From positions 17,654,736-17,718,735 of the forward strand of contig JACMZG010001914.1 of NCBI GenBank assembly GCA_018340805.1: a stretch of 64,000 bases of DNA, given 5' to 3'. How positions within the stretch are numbered: the stretch's first letter is position 1; every line of letters starts with the position of its first letter. This DNA is from Microvelia longipes (lineage: Eukaryota > Arthropoda > Insecta > Hemiptera > Veliidae). This document shows positions 12,265-21,787 of this stretch, one piece after another. The notes under the pieces are model-generated. The model was not told where the DNA came from. It saw only the letters and a program-made list of their open reading frames with translations, and made no database searches. The translations under genes and the position numbers were made by a program.

Positions 12265-12933
12265 AATGTACTGCTCTAAAATATAGCTCTAGACTGCATG
12301 ATTTATGCTTTCCAAAAAGGGTATGATTTTTTAAATATTTCGATTCCCCTGTAGACCATTAGATGCTAATCATCTTAAGACTCGGCAAACCTTCCCATGT
12401 GGATTATTGAAAAAACTTTCGTGAAAATTCGTCCAGTCGTTCTCGAGTTTAGGGAACATCGGTAGCGACAATTTGAATTTATTTATATATGTACTGCTCT
12501 ATAGCTCTAGACATGCATGATTTTATGCTCTCCAAAAGGTATGATTTTTTTTTGATTCCCTGTAGACCACTTTAGATCCTAATATCTTAAGACTCGGCTC
12601 AACCTTCCCATCACTGTGGATTAATTTGCAAAAACTTTCGTGAAAACTCGTCCAGTCGTTCTCGAGTTTAAAGAAAATCGGTAGCGACATTTGATTTTAT
12701 TTATATAGATGTTGCTTATAATAGCTTCTATGAATCCAAAAGGGATGCTTTTTTAAATATACGGATTTCGTGCCCCTGCTAACCACTTATAGATGCCCTA
12801 ATCATCTTAAAGACTCGGCTCACACTTCCATACTGTGGGATTAATTTTGAAAAAAATTTCGGAAAATTCGTCCCGTAGTCTCTCGAGTTTAGAGGAACAT
12901 CGGTAGCGACATTTGAATTTTATTTATATAGAT
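12265..12933 (+). repeat. Tandem array, three copies of about 222 bp
   Basis: Each unit runs from a TGTACTGCTCTA- or TGCTTATAATAG-like start through ATCTTAAGACTCGGC, CTTCCCAT, TGTGGATTA, TTTCGTGAAAA and TCGTCCAGTCGTTCTCGAG to TTTATTTATAT. They end near 12485, 12708 and 12933. The unit is the 3' part of the surrounding repeat, so its tail has been tandemly amplified. Confidence 0.75.
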
Positions 12934-14037
12934 TTAAAGTAAATTGTTAAATAACAATAAAATGTTAAAAATTTACTTACGACACCAAGGAGTATCACCA
13001 CTGGGTGATTCCTCCTCTTAAGTCTGCCAAGTCACTTTAACCTGTAAAAGCATAATATCAAATAAATTCATTGTACACAAAACAAAAAAAAATTTGTCGT
13101 CAACGAAACCGTTAGCTTAGTGGTAGCTGGTTTCAAAGTCAGGTGAGGAGGACCTTATTGGAGGCTATTCCAGGTACCGTACTTCAGGAGGTATTGAATG
13201 TAATACCGACACGCAAAACCCGTTCTTGGTAATACGTGATTTTCTTTGGCTTTTAGGCAAATGCGAAGTTGGATCCAGTTTTGTCTGAGTCTGCATCTAT
13301 GTTTTCGACCGATGGAGGGTCGATAGCTACTGACGCTATGAACTGAACACTTGAATTAGTGACAGTAAAAGGGACCTTCTGTGACTGATGGAGGGTCGGA
13401 AAGACACTAAGCCTTCGGATTGAACAATAGAATTAGTAAGAGTAAAAGTTAAAACCCAGATTTTCCGGGTGGGTATTTGGTCCCGAAAATACCAAAAGTG
13501 TACGGGACTTTTGCTTCCAGGTCAGGGCGCTAGAAGGCCGATAAAGGTTATGCACACTAACTTCGTCTCTCTCTGACGGATAGAACTTAACCAGAGCAGT
13601 AACCCGGGGAATATGAGATTGGAAAATTGTAGCCGACAAGTTAAATGAGGGTATGAGATCAGAGTTAGTATTTGGACTAGAAAAAGTATATTAGGCGAAG
13701 TGTGAGCTAAACACAGTTGCAACTAAAAATAGGATAAAAGTATAAAAGCTAGGATAATAGCTATGCACAGTGGAGGATAAAAGTAGCGAGGGCTTCACTT
13801 GTAAATAAGCTCTGGAGGTGATAAAATTGGCCTTTGAAAAATAAGCAACCCTATAATTGTTGTCTTTTTCCAATAGGATATAAAAAATCTTCCTTCCTCC
13901 AAATCATTTTAGGTGTGCGAGACAGATTCAGTTTCCCTCATAGCCATGATGGCATCCTTAGAGTGTGCAGTTTTTCCATTCATAATACTTTTAATAATTT
14001 ATACAACTATTCTATGAAAAATTAGTTTTATTTTGAT
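12934..14037. other. Unclassified, moderately GC-richer sequence
   Basis: There is no gene. At about 13110 the phrase TTAGCTTAGTGGTAGCTGG looks like a tRNA A-box, but no convincing B-box follows, so it may be a SINE remnant. ATGGAGGGTCG occurs twice (about 13312 and 13388) in similar context. Open frames of 60-68 codons on the minus strand overlap one another and have no recognisable domain. Confidence 0.35.
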
Positions 14038-14047
14038 AAACATTTGT
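14038..14047 (+). repeat. Target-site duplication of the LINE, left copy
   Basis: AAACATTTGT here is repeated at 22726-22735 immediately after the LINE poly-A. The three leading A bases overlap the poly-A on the right, so seven bases (CATTTGT) are unambiguous. Confidence 0.65.
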
Positions 14048-14332
14048 GCATTATTATTATTAACTCTGGTCCCGGATAAGTAAAGGAATGGTTCCCCCAG
14101 GGTGAGGCCCTTGCATAATCTTCGGATTATTTAATTGCACCAAGTATTTATTAACTCTGGTCCCCCTTCAACATACGCTTGACAGCAGTGACAGCGTAAA
14201 AAATAAATTAAAAAAAAAAGAGAAGAAAACCGCCCTAAATCTACTAAAATAAGAAAAAAAACTATTTAAGAACTTCTAGAAGACAGCACCAAGAAAGAAG
14301 AAGTCAGAAGAACAAAAAGAAATAATAAAAAA
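14048..14332 (+). promoter_or_regulatory. LINE 5' UTR with a duplicated leader motif
   Basis: The phrase TATTAACTCTGGTCCC occurs at about 14058-14073 and again at about 14149-14164, as if a roughly 91-bp leader unit were duplicated, as in LINEs with tandem promoter monomers. Between the copies, GGTTCCCCCAGGGTGAGGC resembles stem-loop II of U1 snRNA over a short stretch, followed by ATTGCACC. Promoter function is inferred from position. Confidence 0.4.
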
Positions 14333-15340
14333 ATGCAAGAAAACAGCGGAGGACTAAACGAGGTAATGGAGACCAATCAACTTACTATGACGGACAAACC
14401 AAATACACCAGAACAATATGACACACATGACATGGGTCCATACCATGTTATAATACAACACAAAAATACCAATTCTAATAATAAAGGAATATCAAAGACT
14501 CCACCCCATGACGATAGGTAAAACTATTACATGAAACCTTAGGATTTAAAAACAACGAAATTACTCAAATAACCAGTATTTCTGTGAACAAAATAAAAAT
14601 AACACTTAATAATAGAATTAATGCAAACAAACTCATAACTTCCCAAACACTAAATGAAAATTATAACACATTCATACCAAAATCAATAATCTACAAAAAA
14701 GGGGTTGTTCGGGGAATTGAGCAATCCTTAACAGAATTAGAAATTTTACAAAATATGAATTTTCAAAATACAAACATAAAACTAATTAACGTTAAACGAA
14801 TAACAAGAAAAGTGATTGACAACAATACACCAAAATTTATCCCCACACAATCAATATTTATAACAGTTTGAGGCCAATCATTACCACCTTACGCTTATCT
14901 ACACTTTGTGAGATGCCCAATTGAACCGTACATTCCCCGAGTAATACAGTGTCAAAATTGTCTCCGATTTGGACCATAGAGAAATTGATTGCAAAGGTTC
15001 TACCCGCTGTGAAACATGCGGGTTAAACCCTTCAACTCATGGAATAAATGATAAAAACGAGATACAACAATGCCCTAAAATAACTTCCCCCATATGTATT
15101 CACTGTAAACAAGGACATAAGACAACAAACTTAAAAGACTGTCCCGAATTTAAAATTCAAAAAAGCATAAAGAAAACTATGGTACAAAATAATATATCTT
15201 TCGGCGAGGCAAAATTACAAATTAGTAACAAAACATATGCAACAGTCCTTCAATCCGAACCAACTGAAACTATTCCCAACCTAACCATAAAACTGAATCA
15301 CGCAAATATCAAATACAAACCTTACCAATCCCCAAAATAA
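14333..15340 (+). pseudogene. LINE ORF1 (gag-like nucleic-acid-binding protein), broken
   Basis: Three open pieces (14333-14521, 14584-14871, 14969-15340) form one ORF1 with a frameshift near 14515, an in-frame TGA at 14869-14871 and an extra C near 14971. The middle piece has the RNA-recognition-like region typical of I-type ORF1 (GVVRGIEQ, then a basic stretch). The last has the zinc knuckles: C-x2-C-x4-H-x4-C across CQNCLRFG and HREIDC once the extra base is ignored, a cysteine-rich middle finger (RCETCG), and CIHCKQGH...DC (C-x2-C-x3-H-x7-C). ORF1 proteins coat LINE RNA and act as chaperones. This copy cannot make an intact product. Confidence 0.8.
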
Positions 15341-15618
15341 TCCTAAGCGCCAAAAACTTCATCATATAGCCCCCGACAATAAACTATATACAAACCCCTA
15401 TAAACCCCAAACAAACACCGGGAGGACTGATACAGTCAAATCCCTATAAACCAATGACTCCTACTGAAACTATAATATTGACATTAATCACAACACATAA
15501 TAAACATTATAACTGAAGTAACAAAACAATATTTACAATTAACACAAACATTACCCAAACTCACATAGACGACAATACTATAAAAACTTAATACATTCTA
15601 AACTCAACTCGCCATAAC
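15341..15618 (+). other. LINE inter-ORF region
   Basis: This is a C/A-rich spacer with no open frame of note. It ends just before the first ATG in frame with the endonuclease (15619). Confidence 0.5.
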
Positions 15619-16500
15619 ATGTCTTGGCCTCTTAACAAGACAAACAACCACTGCAGTGTCTTGAATGCTCGCAGGTTTAACTTGCGAGCATTCAGGATAC
15701 TGCAGTGGAACATTAGGTCAGCAAATAACAAAAAACATTCTCTTGAACACCTCTTATTCACATCCAATATTGACATAGCATGTCTTTCTGAGACATGGTT
15801 TGACAAACAAACTAATATCACCTTTAAAGGATATAATTTACTATCTTTTAACAGACAAGACGACAGAAAGGGTGGTGGAGTCACAATATTAATTAAATCT
15901 AATATACAGTACAAACCACTCCATAACCTAACACACATACACACAGACATTATAGGAATAAATAACATATAAACACTCAACATTAAATATAATTTCATTA
16001 TACAACCCACCAACAAATAAAATAACGACAAACCAATGGCTTAATTTATTCAACTCTTTAACCACCCCATACCTAATATTAGGAGACTTTAACAGCCATC
16101 ACACGGCATGGGGATGTACTTATAGTGACTTAAAAGGAGACAACTTACTGACAGCAATTGAAGATACCAATACAATTGTTCTTAACAATCACAAACCAAC
16201 CCTAATACCCAAAATAAATCAAAAAACTAACTCTGTAATTGACCTTTCTCTAGCTTCTAACAATATTGCAACGGACTTTACATGGACAATTTTAGACGAC
16301 CCCCATGGTTCCAACCACCTCCCTATAATAATTGAAACAAACTCTTTTAATATACCTAAACTATACAGGTATCCAGCAAGACGCTGGAATATTGATAAAG
16401 CTAACTGGACAGAATACCATGACACTTTACTAACTTTGACACAAAAAGTATTAGATAATCACATCCAACCACTTACGATGAATTTATACAAGACATTAAC
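15619..16500 (+). pseudogene. LINE ORF2, apurinic/apyrimidinic-type endonuclease domain, broken
   Basis: The open frame 15619-15972 starts the domain: LQWNIRSANNKK near residue 30, then IDIACLSETWF with the catalytic glutamate, and GGGVTILIK. A frameshift near 15965 breaks it. The rest continues in other frames to about 16400 with YLILGDFNSHHTAWG (about 16070-16115), SVIDLSLAS and GSNHLPI, the exonuclease-endonuclease-phosphatase motifs that nick the target DNA. The final motif is SNH rather than the usual SDH, which is also seen in LINE endonucleases. The chosen start is the first ATG upstream of the conserved LQWN motif. Confidence 0.8.
15648..15708 (+). repeat. 61-nt hairpin at the start of LINE ORF2
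   Basis: Positions 15648-15677 pair with 15679-15708. All 30 pairs form in RNA: 27 Watson-Crick and three G-U wobbles (15658/15698, 15661/15695, 15674/15682). The arms begin CCACTGCAGT and contain TGAATGCTCGCA. It is coding: both strands read similar peptides across it (LNARRFNLRAF forward, LNARKLNLRAF reverse). It lies about 30 nt after the putative ORF2 start. Confidence 0.85.
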
Positions 16501-17417
16501 GACGCATGCAAAAATCTATCCCTGAAATAAAGAAACGTAAAATTACTTCAATTCCGTACCCTAATTTAATTCATTGGTGGGACTCTAGTTGTGAACAAAC
16601 TAAAAACGATCGTTATAATGCTTACCAAAATTACAATACTAACCCTAACTTACAAACTTTTATTAGTTTCAAAAAGAGCAAATGCTAATTTAGACGAACA
16701 TTAAAACGTAAACAAAAAAGTGGTTGGAAAAAATATTGTGACAGCTTAAACTTTACAAAAAATTCCCCATCTTCTGTTTGGAAATCTTTTAGAAAAATAA
16801 ACAAAACTGAAATTAATGACTCCCATACTAATACAGGACCATGGCTCGAAGACTTTATGGACAAACTTGCCCCTCCATCAGTTACCAACATAACTCTCAC
16901 CCTATATCCAACCAATAATAATCACATACTGACCGAAACTTTTACAATCAATGAATTAAATGCTGCAATAAAGCACAGTAATACTGCTCCCGGCTTTGAT
17001 AATATACTTTATGACATGATACATCACTTACCAACAATATCAAAACAAATTCTTTTAAATATATTTAATAATATTTGGACTTCTCAACAAATCCCTGACT
17101 CATGGCGCACATACATAATACTCCCAATAAAAAAACCAGGAAAAACTGTTGACATAGCTTCAAACTATAGACCAATATCTTTATCATCTTGCATGCTGAA
17201 GACATTTGAAAGATTACTAAAAAATAGATTAGAATGGTGGTTGGAATCCAATAACAAACTGCCTTTTTCACAAAAGGGCTTCAGAAGAAATAAATCAACC
17301 CTAGAAAGTCAAACACAACTAACAAATGACATACATAGTGCATTTACTCAAAAAAAATCAGTATTATCTCTCTTATTAGACATCACCGGAGCTTATGACA
17401 ACGTAGATTTAACTATA
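16501..17417 (+). pseudogene. LINE ORF2, linker and reverse transcriptase, N-terminal part
   Basis: After a broken linker (16506-16688 open, stop at 16686-16688) the frame 16857-17447 encodes the front of the reverse transcriptase: AAIKHSNTAPGFDNILYDM, SWRTYIILPIKKPGK, NYRPISLSSCMLKTFE, QKGFRRNKSTLE and LLLDITGAYDNV, which holds the first catalytic aspartate (motif A). The match ends exactly at the TA at 17416-17417, where the pogo-like element is inserted. The codons after that belong to the transposon. The domain resumes at 20236 in the compatible phase. Confidence 0.85.
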
Positions 17418-17440
17418 GGGGAGGGTGGGGCAAGATGGGG
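17418..17440 (+). repeat. Left terminal inverted repeat of the pogo-like element
   Basis: The 23-bp terminus is GGGGAGGGTGGGGCAAGA then TGGGG. It differs from the right terminus only at one position (T here, C there). Confidence 0.95.
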
Positions 17441-17624
17441 AATTTAAGGTTTCAAGGGTAATAAAATGTTAAATAATTATTAGAATTACTTGAAAAAAAT
17501 GAAAATATATTTGTCAACTATTTGTACTTAATGTAAGATGTATAATAATATGTTAAAAACTTAGTATCTGTTTAATTAAAAAAAAAAATCAAATCAAATC
17601 AAATAAACAAAAAATACAGTAAAC

Positions 17625-17674
17625 GGGGCAAGATGGGGTAGGCACTCCATCTTGCCCCTATAGATGTAAGATGG
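17625..17674. promoter_or_regulatory. Subterminal repeats, left side of pogo-like element
   Basis: GGGGCAAGATGGGGTA at about 17625-17640 is followed by the inverted CCATCTTGCCCC and by GTAAGATGG. They repeat the core of the terminal inverted repeat and are probable extra transposase-binding sites (inference). Confidence 0.6.
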
Positions 17675-17681
17675 AGTCCTA

Positions 17682-17750
17682 GGCCTGTATTCAAAGACAT
17701 TTTCCTAACATTCTCCTTAAGGAACAAGAAAATTTCTTTGAATACGGGCC
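17682..17750. mobile_element. 69-bp micro-MITE (PIF/Harbinger-like termini) inside the pogo-like element
   Basis: GGCCTGTATTCAAAGACATT on the left and CTTTGAATACGGGCC on the right are near-perfect inverted repeats with only about 30 bp between. The termini match those of the 1039-bp element at 35682-36720 (GGCCCGTATTCAAAGAC), including CCTAACATTCTCC inside. Flanks are CTA on the left and TTA on the right, so the 3-bp target duplication is imperfect. It looks like an extreme internal-deletion derivative. Confidence 0.65.
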
Positions 17751-17777
17751 TTAATCTTGGAATTTAATAATCTGAAT

Positions 17778-18026
17778 CTAATCTTTACAAAGGTCGCATA
17801 TGTGCACAGCTTCGGCATCCTCGTCTTCCTCTCCTGCACAGGAGCAATGCGCCCATCGCCTACAAAGGCTACATTGGATCCACCCTTCTGTTGACCTTGA
17901 ATACAAATCACCGCAATATAAACATTCGGTGTCAGTAGCTTCAGCTTCTGACGAAGAAATTGATTTATCACGTTTCTTTCTGTGCCTTTTATTACCACCT
18001 GTCATAGTTTGAAGTCTTTTTGTCAA
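17778..18026 (-). pseudogene. PHD-finger tail of the pogo-like transposase, out of frame
   Basis: About 82 codons encode a basic, serine-rich linker (GNKRHRKKRDK, SSSEAEATDTE) and then a PHD zinc finger with C4-H-C3 ligands: CLYC, CSLC, WAHCSC, CDLC. PHD fingers usually bind histone H3 tails. The frame starts with no ATG; it continues upstream as RAKKNLTKRLQ. It is offset by one base from the transposase that ends a few bases upstream, across a long A-tract (seen as T at 18047-18061). A one-base slip in that tract most simply explains the split, so this was probably the C-terminus of one protein of about 650 residues. Confidence 0.75.
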
Positions 18027-18033
18027 ATTTTTT

Positions 18034-19737
18034 TTAGCTCTCTTCTTTTTTTTTTTTTTTTTCTTTTCTTAAATTTATTTCTGCTTGTAGTTCGTTTTTG
18101 TACGGAGATTCCGTCAAAACAGCTGTTTTACCACGTTTTCGTCTATTCTTTTTTAAAATAAGTCCGCTGCACGAGGGAATTGGTTTAATATCTTCTGGTG
18201 TGGGAGCTTTTATAATTCTTTCTTTGGACGATAAAGCAATCTCAGGCGTGTTAGCTATTGGTTGAGACGTAGAGGCAATGGGCGATGATGCGACGTTAGA
18301 AGCAACAGTCTGAAGAATGTCAGAGGTAGAAACTTGCAACATATTGTTTGGAGAAGCAATATGAGTGATATCCGAGTGAGAATCTGGTAAAGATATGATT
18401 TCACAGGCTGGGCTAGCGGTGGTAGGTTCTAATAAAGGCCTATCAGTTGTAATTGATGGCGCATAGTCATGTTCATCAAAGACATTTTGTTTGACAGGCC
18501 AAATGCCTGTTTTCCGAAAGCCATTCATAGCTGTTGACATTGTAGCAGCTTTAATGAAAGCATTGCCATATAATTGTGATATTTGAAATAAAGTTACTAC
18601 ACGGCCAGGATTTGACCTAAGCCAGGAGGTAACCTCTTGGTCATAATAAACACTTAGTGGTTTCATTAAACTCACATCAAGTGGCTGTAGACGATGAGTG
18701 CAGTGAGGTGGGAAGCACAACAATACTACACCATTTTCCCGAGCATAGTCTATAAGGTCCATATTTTTTGTGTGGGTAAAGTGTCCATCTAGGAGCAACA
18801 GAACTGGTTTATCCTTGCTTGCTCGGCTCCATTCAACAAATTTTTTAAACCACTTAAAAAAAATATCAGACTGCATCCAACCACTAGGATGATAAGATGC
18901 CCAAGCTCCAGGAGGACAGTCATTCATAAGCTGATCATTTCCACGAACTCGGGGAAAAACAAATAAAAGGGGCATATATGACCCTGCAGCATTGTAACAC
19001 ACTTCTATGGTTACCGTGTTTCCTCTCTCAGCTGATGTCAACACTCCTACTTGTTTTCTTCCCTTAAGGGATAATATTTTCGACCGATGTTTTGGTACTA
19101 CAGTGACCCCAGTCTCGTCACAGTTGTAGATCCTATCAGGGGTAAAGTTGTATTTATCCATGAGTCCATTTAGCAAATTAAAAAAGTTTGTTACATTTGG
19201 TTTGTTAAATGCAGTTGCTCTAGCAGCACTTGTGGCTTCAGGTTTCCTAAGAGCAATTTGAGGATGTCTAGCTTTAAACCCACTTAACCAGTCTTTACCA
19301 GCCACTTGCTTATCCTGAGAGAAAGTGTGTTTCTTGCCCAGTCTATCTGCCCATTGATAAGCTAATACTCTTAAGTCGTAAGAAGATAATCCAAATAACC
19401 TTTCTTCCATTTTTAATACATAGTCCACTAATAACTGTTCTTCTTCAGCCGAAAAAACTGTTGTAATAGGGCCAAGACTCTTCACAAGCATCGGGTTTTC
19501 CTTGTTAGGATAGATATTACCACTACTGGATGCAGTAAAAATTACAGATTCTACAGTCTTTTCACCGTTTTCTCGGGCTATTTTAACTCTCCTTTCCAAA
19601 GTGGTCTGAGGAACTAGAAAAGACTTGGCTGCTCGTTGGTATCCCATGCTGCCACTGATAACAGCTTCAATTGCATTTTTCATTGATTCAGGGTTCCATC
19701 CTCCTCGATTGGTCTTTCTTTTATAAGATCTAACCAT
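18034..19737 (-). CDS. pogo/CENP-B-type transposase (DDE_1 superfamily), 567 aa
   Basis: This enzyme cuts and reinserts its own element at TA sites in the nucleus. Residues about 12-55 form a pipsqueak-type helix-turn-helix (NAIEAVISGSMGYQRAAKSF). About 95-165 form a CENP-B-type DNA-binding helix-turn-helix (SAEEEQLLVDYV to DWLSGFKARHP). The catalytic core follows, with aspartates at about D207 (YNCDETGV), D317 (LLLLDGHFTH) and D354 (LQPLDVSLMKP). The C-terminal 130 residues are Ser/Thr/Pro-rich and end in a lysine tract encoded by an A-run. The main body is open without a stop over 567 codons, suggesting recent insertion. The ATG at 19735-19737 gives the family's usual start, a short basic segment before the first helix-turn-helix. 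Confidence 0.92.
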   Translation of the reverse strand: MVRSYKRKTNRGGWNPESMKNAIEAVISGSMGYQRAAKSFLVPQTTLERRVKIARENGEKTVESVIFTASSSGNIYPNKENPMLVKSLGPITTVFSAEEEQLLVDYVLKMEERLFGLSSYDLRVLAYQWADRLGKKHTFSQDKQVAGKDWLSGFKARHPQIALRKPEATSAARATAFNKPNVTNFFNLLNGLMDKYNFTPDRIYNCDETGVTVVPKHRSKILSLKGRKQVGVLTSAERGNTVTIEVCYNAAGSYMPLLFVFPRVRGNDQLMNDCPPGAWASYHPSGWMQSDIFFKWFKKFVEWSRASKDKPVLLLLDGHFTHTKNMDLIDYARENGVVLLCFPPHCTHRLQPLDVSLMKPLSVYYDQEVTSWLRSNPGRVVTLFQISQLYGNAFIKAATMSTAMNGFRKTGIWPVKQNVFDEHDYAPSITTDRPLLEPTTASPACEIISLPDSHSDITHIASPNNMLQVSTSDILQTVASNVASSPIASTSQPIANTPEIALSSKERIIKAPTPEDIKPIPSCSGLILKKNRRKRGKTAVLTESPYKNELQAEINLRKEKKKKKEES

Positions 19738-20233
19738 TTTGTTAAACCTGCAAAATAAATTAAAAATAAGTAAACAAAAGTGGCAACAATATTGTGGGGT
19801 AAGACGGGGTACTACCCCATCTTACCCCAGTGACAAATCCCCATCTTGCCCCACTGATGCCATGACAAACACATGTTATCATATCTAAGGTTATAGTCAC
19901 ACATTTTTAAATTATAATTATGTAAATTAATCACTATAAATTACACAATTCAAAATTGATTTGAATTATTTAAATAAATAAATGTACGTTACCTCTAATC
20001 AGCATCAAATTGTCACCATTCAAAATAACGTTTTATGAAAAATCAAGAAAAATATCAATAATTCAGCCTCTAGCCTAAACAAATTACGCAAACCTACAGG
20101 TTTCAATTTATGATACTTTCGTCTTTATCACTGATAAAAATTCACATTATCGCCACACTGTGGCAGCACTAGTAACGCAGAAATATCATGTACCCCATCT
20201 TAGCCCTATACCCCGTCTTGCCCCACCCTCCCC
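19738..20233 (-). promoter_or_regulatory. 5' end of pogo-like element with subterminal repeats
   Basis: This is the upstream region of the transposase and should hold its promoter. Four variants of the terminal core (GGGGTAAGACGGGGTA, ACCCCATCTTACCCC, CCCCATCTTGCCCC) cluster at about 19795-19858, and two more at 20191-20226. No TATA box is obvious. Confidence 0.55.
20211..20233 (-). repeat. Right terminal inverted repeat of the pogo-like element
   Basis: The reverse complement reads GGGGAGGGTGGGGCAAGA then CGGGG. The TA target duplication follows at 20234-20235. Confidence 0.95.
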
Positions 20234-20235
20234 TA

Positions 20236-20848
20236 CTTTACCACAAACTTTTACGACTAGACATACCAAAACAAACTGCAAACTTTATCATTAAATTAAT
20301 AACTGACCGAATCCTTCTTTTTCGAATTAACGGTCAAATAGTCGGACGTAGACTCACAAGACGAGGTGTCCCTCAAGGGGCCATCTTAAGCCCACTTTTA
20401 TACTTAATACATACCTTTGACTTAGAACAAATTATAACCCCTCCTGTAAAAATACTTCAATTTGCTGACGACATACTTATATATACTATAAACAGCAAAA
20501 TAAATGACATGATAACCGACCTAACTAACACCCTAAAACAAATACAAGAATGGACTAAACTTACTGGGTTAGAACTATCCCAAGACAAATCTGAATGTTG
20601 CATCTTTACAAGACGTAACAATATCCTTCTTGATGACGAGATTCTTTTTGACAACATAAGAATAAAAAGAAAAAGAACTGTTAGATTTCTAGGACTCTAC
20701 CTTGACCAAAAACTGACATGGAAAGACCATATAAATACAGTAGTCTCAAAATGTGAAAAATACCTTAACATCATGAAAATGGTCAGCAATAAAGCATGGG
20801 ATGTGACCCAAAAACTCTTATTACATTTTATAGGGCAACAATACGGGC
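20236..20848 (+). pseudogene. LINE ORF2, reverse transcriptase, C-terminal part
   Basis: Codons resume immediately after the TA with LYHKLLRLDIPK, then RRGVPQGAILSPLLY (motif B) and LQFADDILIY (motif C, catalytic DD at about 20467-20472), then FLGLYLDQKLTWKDHI of the thumb. The open frame begins earlier (20188), but codons before 20236 belong to the transposon end. Frame is lost at about 20836: the conserved continuation TIRACIDFASP reads in a second frame to about 20868 and PIYGNAK in a third. These are two indels about 30 bp apart. Confidence 0.88.
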
Positions 20849-21787
20849 ATGCATAGACTTTGCCTCCCCATTTACGGTAATGCCAAACAATACTTACTTA
20901 CAAAACTAGACCGTTTACAATACAGAGCTTTAAGATTATGTATGGGATATCTTAAATCCACACCAATAACAATAATACATACTGAATGCTCAGAACCACC
21001 ACTTAACATACGAAGACAATATCTAACTGACAAACACTTCATTAAATTATATTCTCAACAATCTCCTTTACTTACAACTATTGTCAATTTAAACAACAAA
21101 ATAAATAATAATCATCGATACTGGCGACATAAAACACCTCCATTACATATAAATAGCTACAAACTATTACAGCCTCATCTCAACCAAAGTATATACCAAC
21201 ATAAATTACTCCCAATCTATCAAATTTCTTTTGACGATATCTACCAAACAATAACAATAAACATACCAAAACTAACTTATCCGTACAACAACATAACTTT
21301 CCATGAACAACTATACAACATACATCACAACCACCTACTTAATATTTACCGACGGATCAAACAACAAGACAAAACTGGTTACTCATATTATGACTTACAA
21401 CTAAAAATTGGACAAAGTTTTTCATGCCCACAGTACACTAACATATTTACATTAGAAAGCTTAGGAATCTTACAATCTCTTACATATATAAAAACATTAC
21501 AAAATACTCAAAACAAATACACTATTGCTTGCGACAACCAAGGAATACTTACAAAACTATCCAACATTTCACTCACTTCCAAAATAGATCACATATATAT
21601 GCATATCCTACAAGAAATAAACGAACTGACCAAACAGTACAAACAAATAGACTTTATATGGGTAAAATCACACTCTGGAGTCCAGGGAAATGAACAAGCT
21701 GATCACCTTGCAAAAAATCCACAAGATCATCGAGCTATAAAATACCTGCAAGTGATCTTATATCAGTATCAAAAAAGAAAATGCTAG
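20849..21787 (+). pseudogene. LINE ORF2, thumb/connection and RNase H domain
   Basis: The frame gives PIYGNAKQYLLTKLDRLQYR, as in the thumb and connection of I-type LINEs. Later it gives the RNase H domain: ACDNQGILTKL (catalytic Asp) and IWVKSHSGVQGNEQADHLAK (His and Asp). The first RNase H motif, TDGS, is present at 21348-21359 but in a different frame, so compensating small indels surround it. RNase H removes the RNA strand after first-strand synthesis and marks this as an I-like, not a Jockey- or RTE-like, element. Confidence 0.85.

Larger units (their letters stand above)
10975..12933 (+). repeat. Dispersed repeat with ACTAGC start and ATATAGAT end
   Basis: The start ACTAGCTGGGATACCCGTGC, followed by TTTGCACGG, and the end, with TCGTCCAGTCGTTCTCGAG and then TTTATTTATATAGAT, are the hallmarks of a widespread arthropod repeat type, often RTE-LINE- or SINE-related; the class is from memory and uncertain. 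Inside are two tandem arrays (see separate entries). Remaining open frames are short and broken. Confidence 0.5.
17418..20233 (-). mobile_element. pogo-like (Tc1/mariner superfamily) DNA transposon, 2816 bp
   Basis: The terminal inverted repeats of 23 bp match at 22 positions, each beginning GGGGAGGGTGGGGCAAGA. The element is flanked by TA at 17416-17417 and 20234-20235, the target duplication of this superfamily. It encodes, on the minus strand, a CENP-B/DDE_1-type transposase and a PHD finger. Variants of GGGGCAAGATGGGG recur just inside both ends. Removing the element and one TA rejoins the LINE reverse transcriptase in frame, so insertion interrupted a then-continuous frame there. Confidence 0.95.

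Noticed and set aside
13300..13420. Further hammerhead core at GACTGATGGAGGGTCGGAAAG
   Set aside because: The core reads CUGAUGG, the GAAA spacing leaves no closing stem II, and no complementary stem I was found.
14080..14130. U1 snRNA gene
   Set aside because: Only about 18 bases around stem-loop II match; the 5' splice-site-binding end, Sm site and the rest are absent.
15588..16031. 147-codon open frame antisense to the LINE endonuclease
   Set aside because: It is a shadow of ORF2. The shared peptide with the sense strand comes from the 61-nt hairpin.
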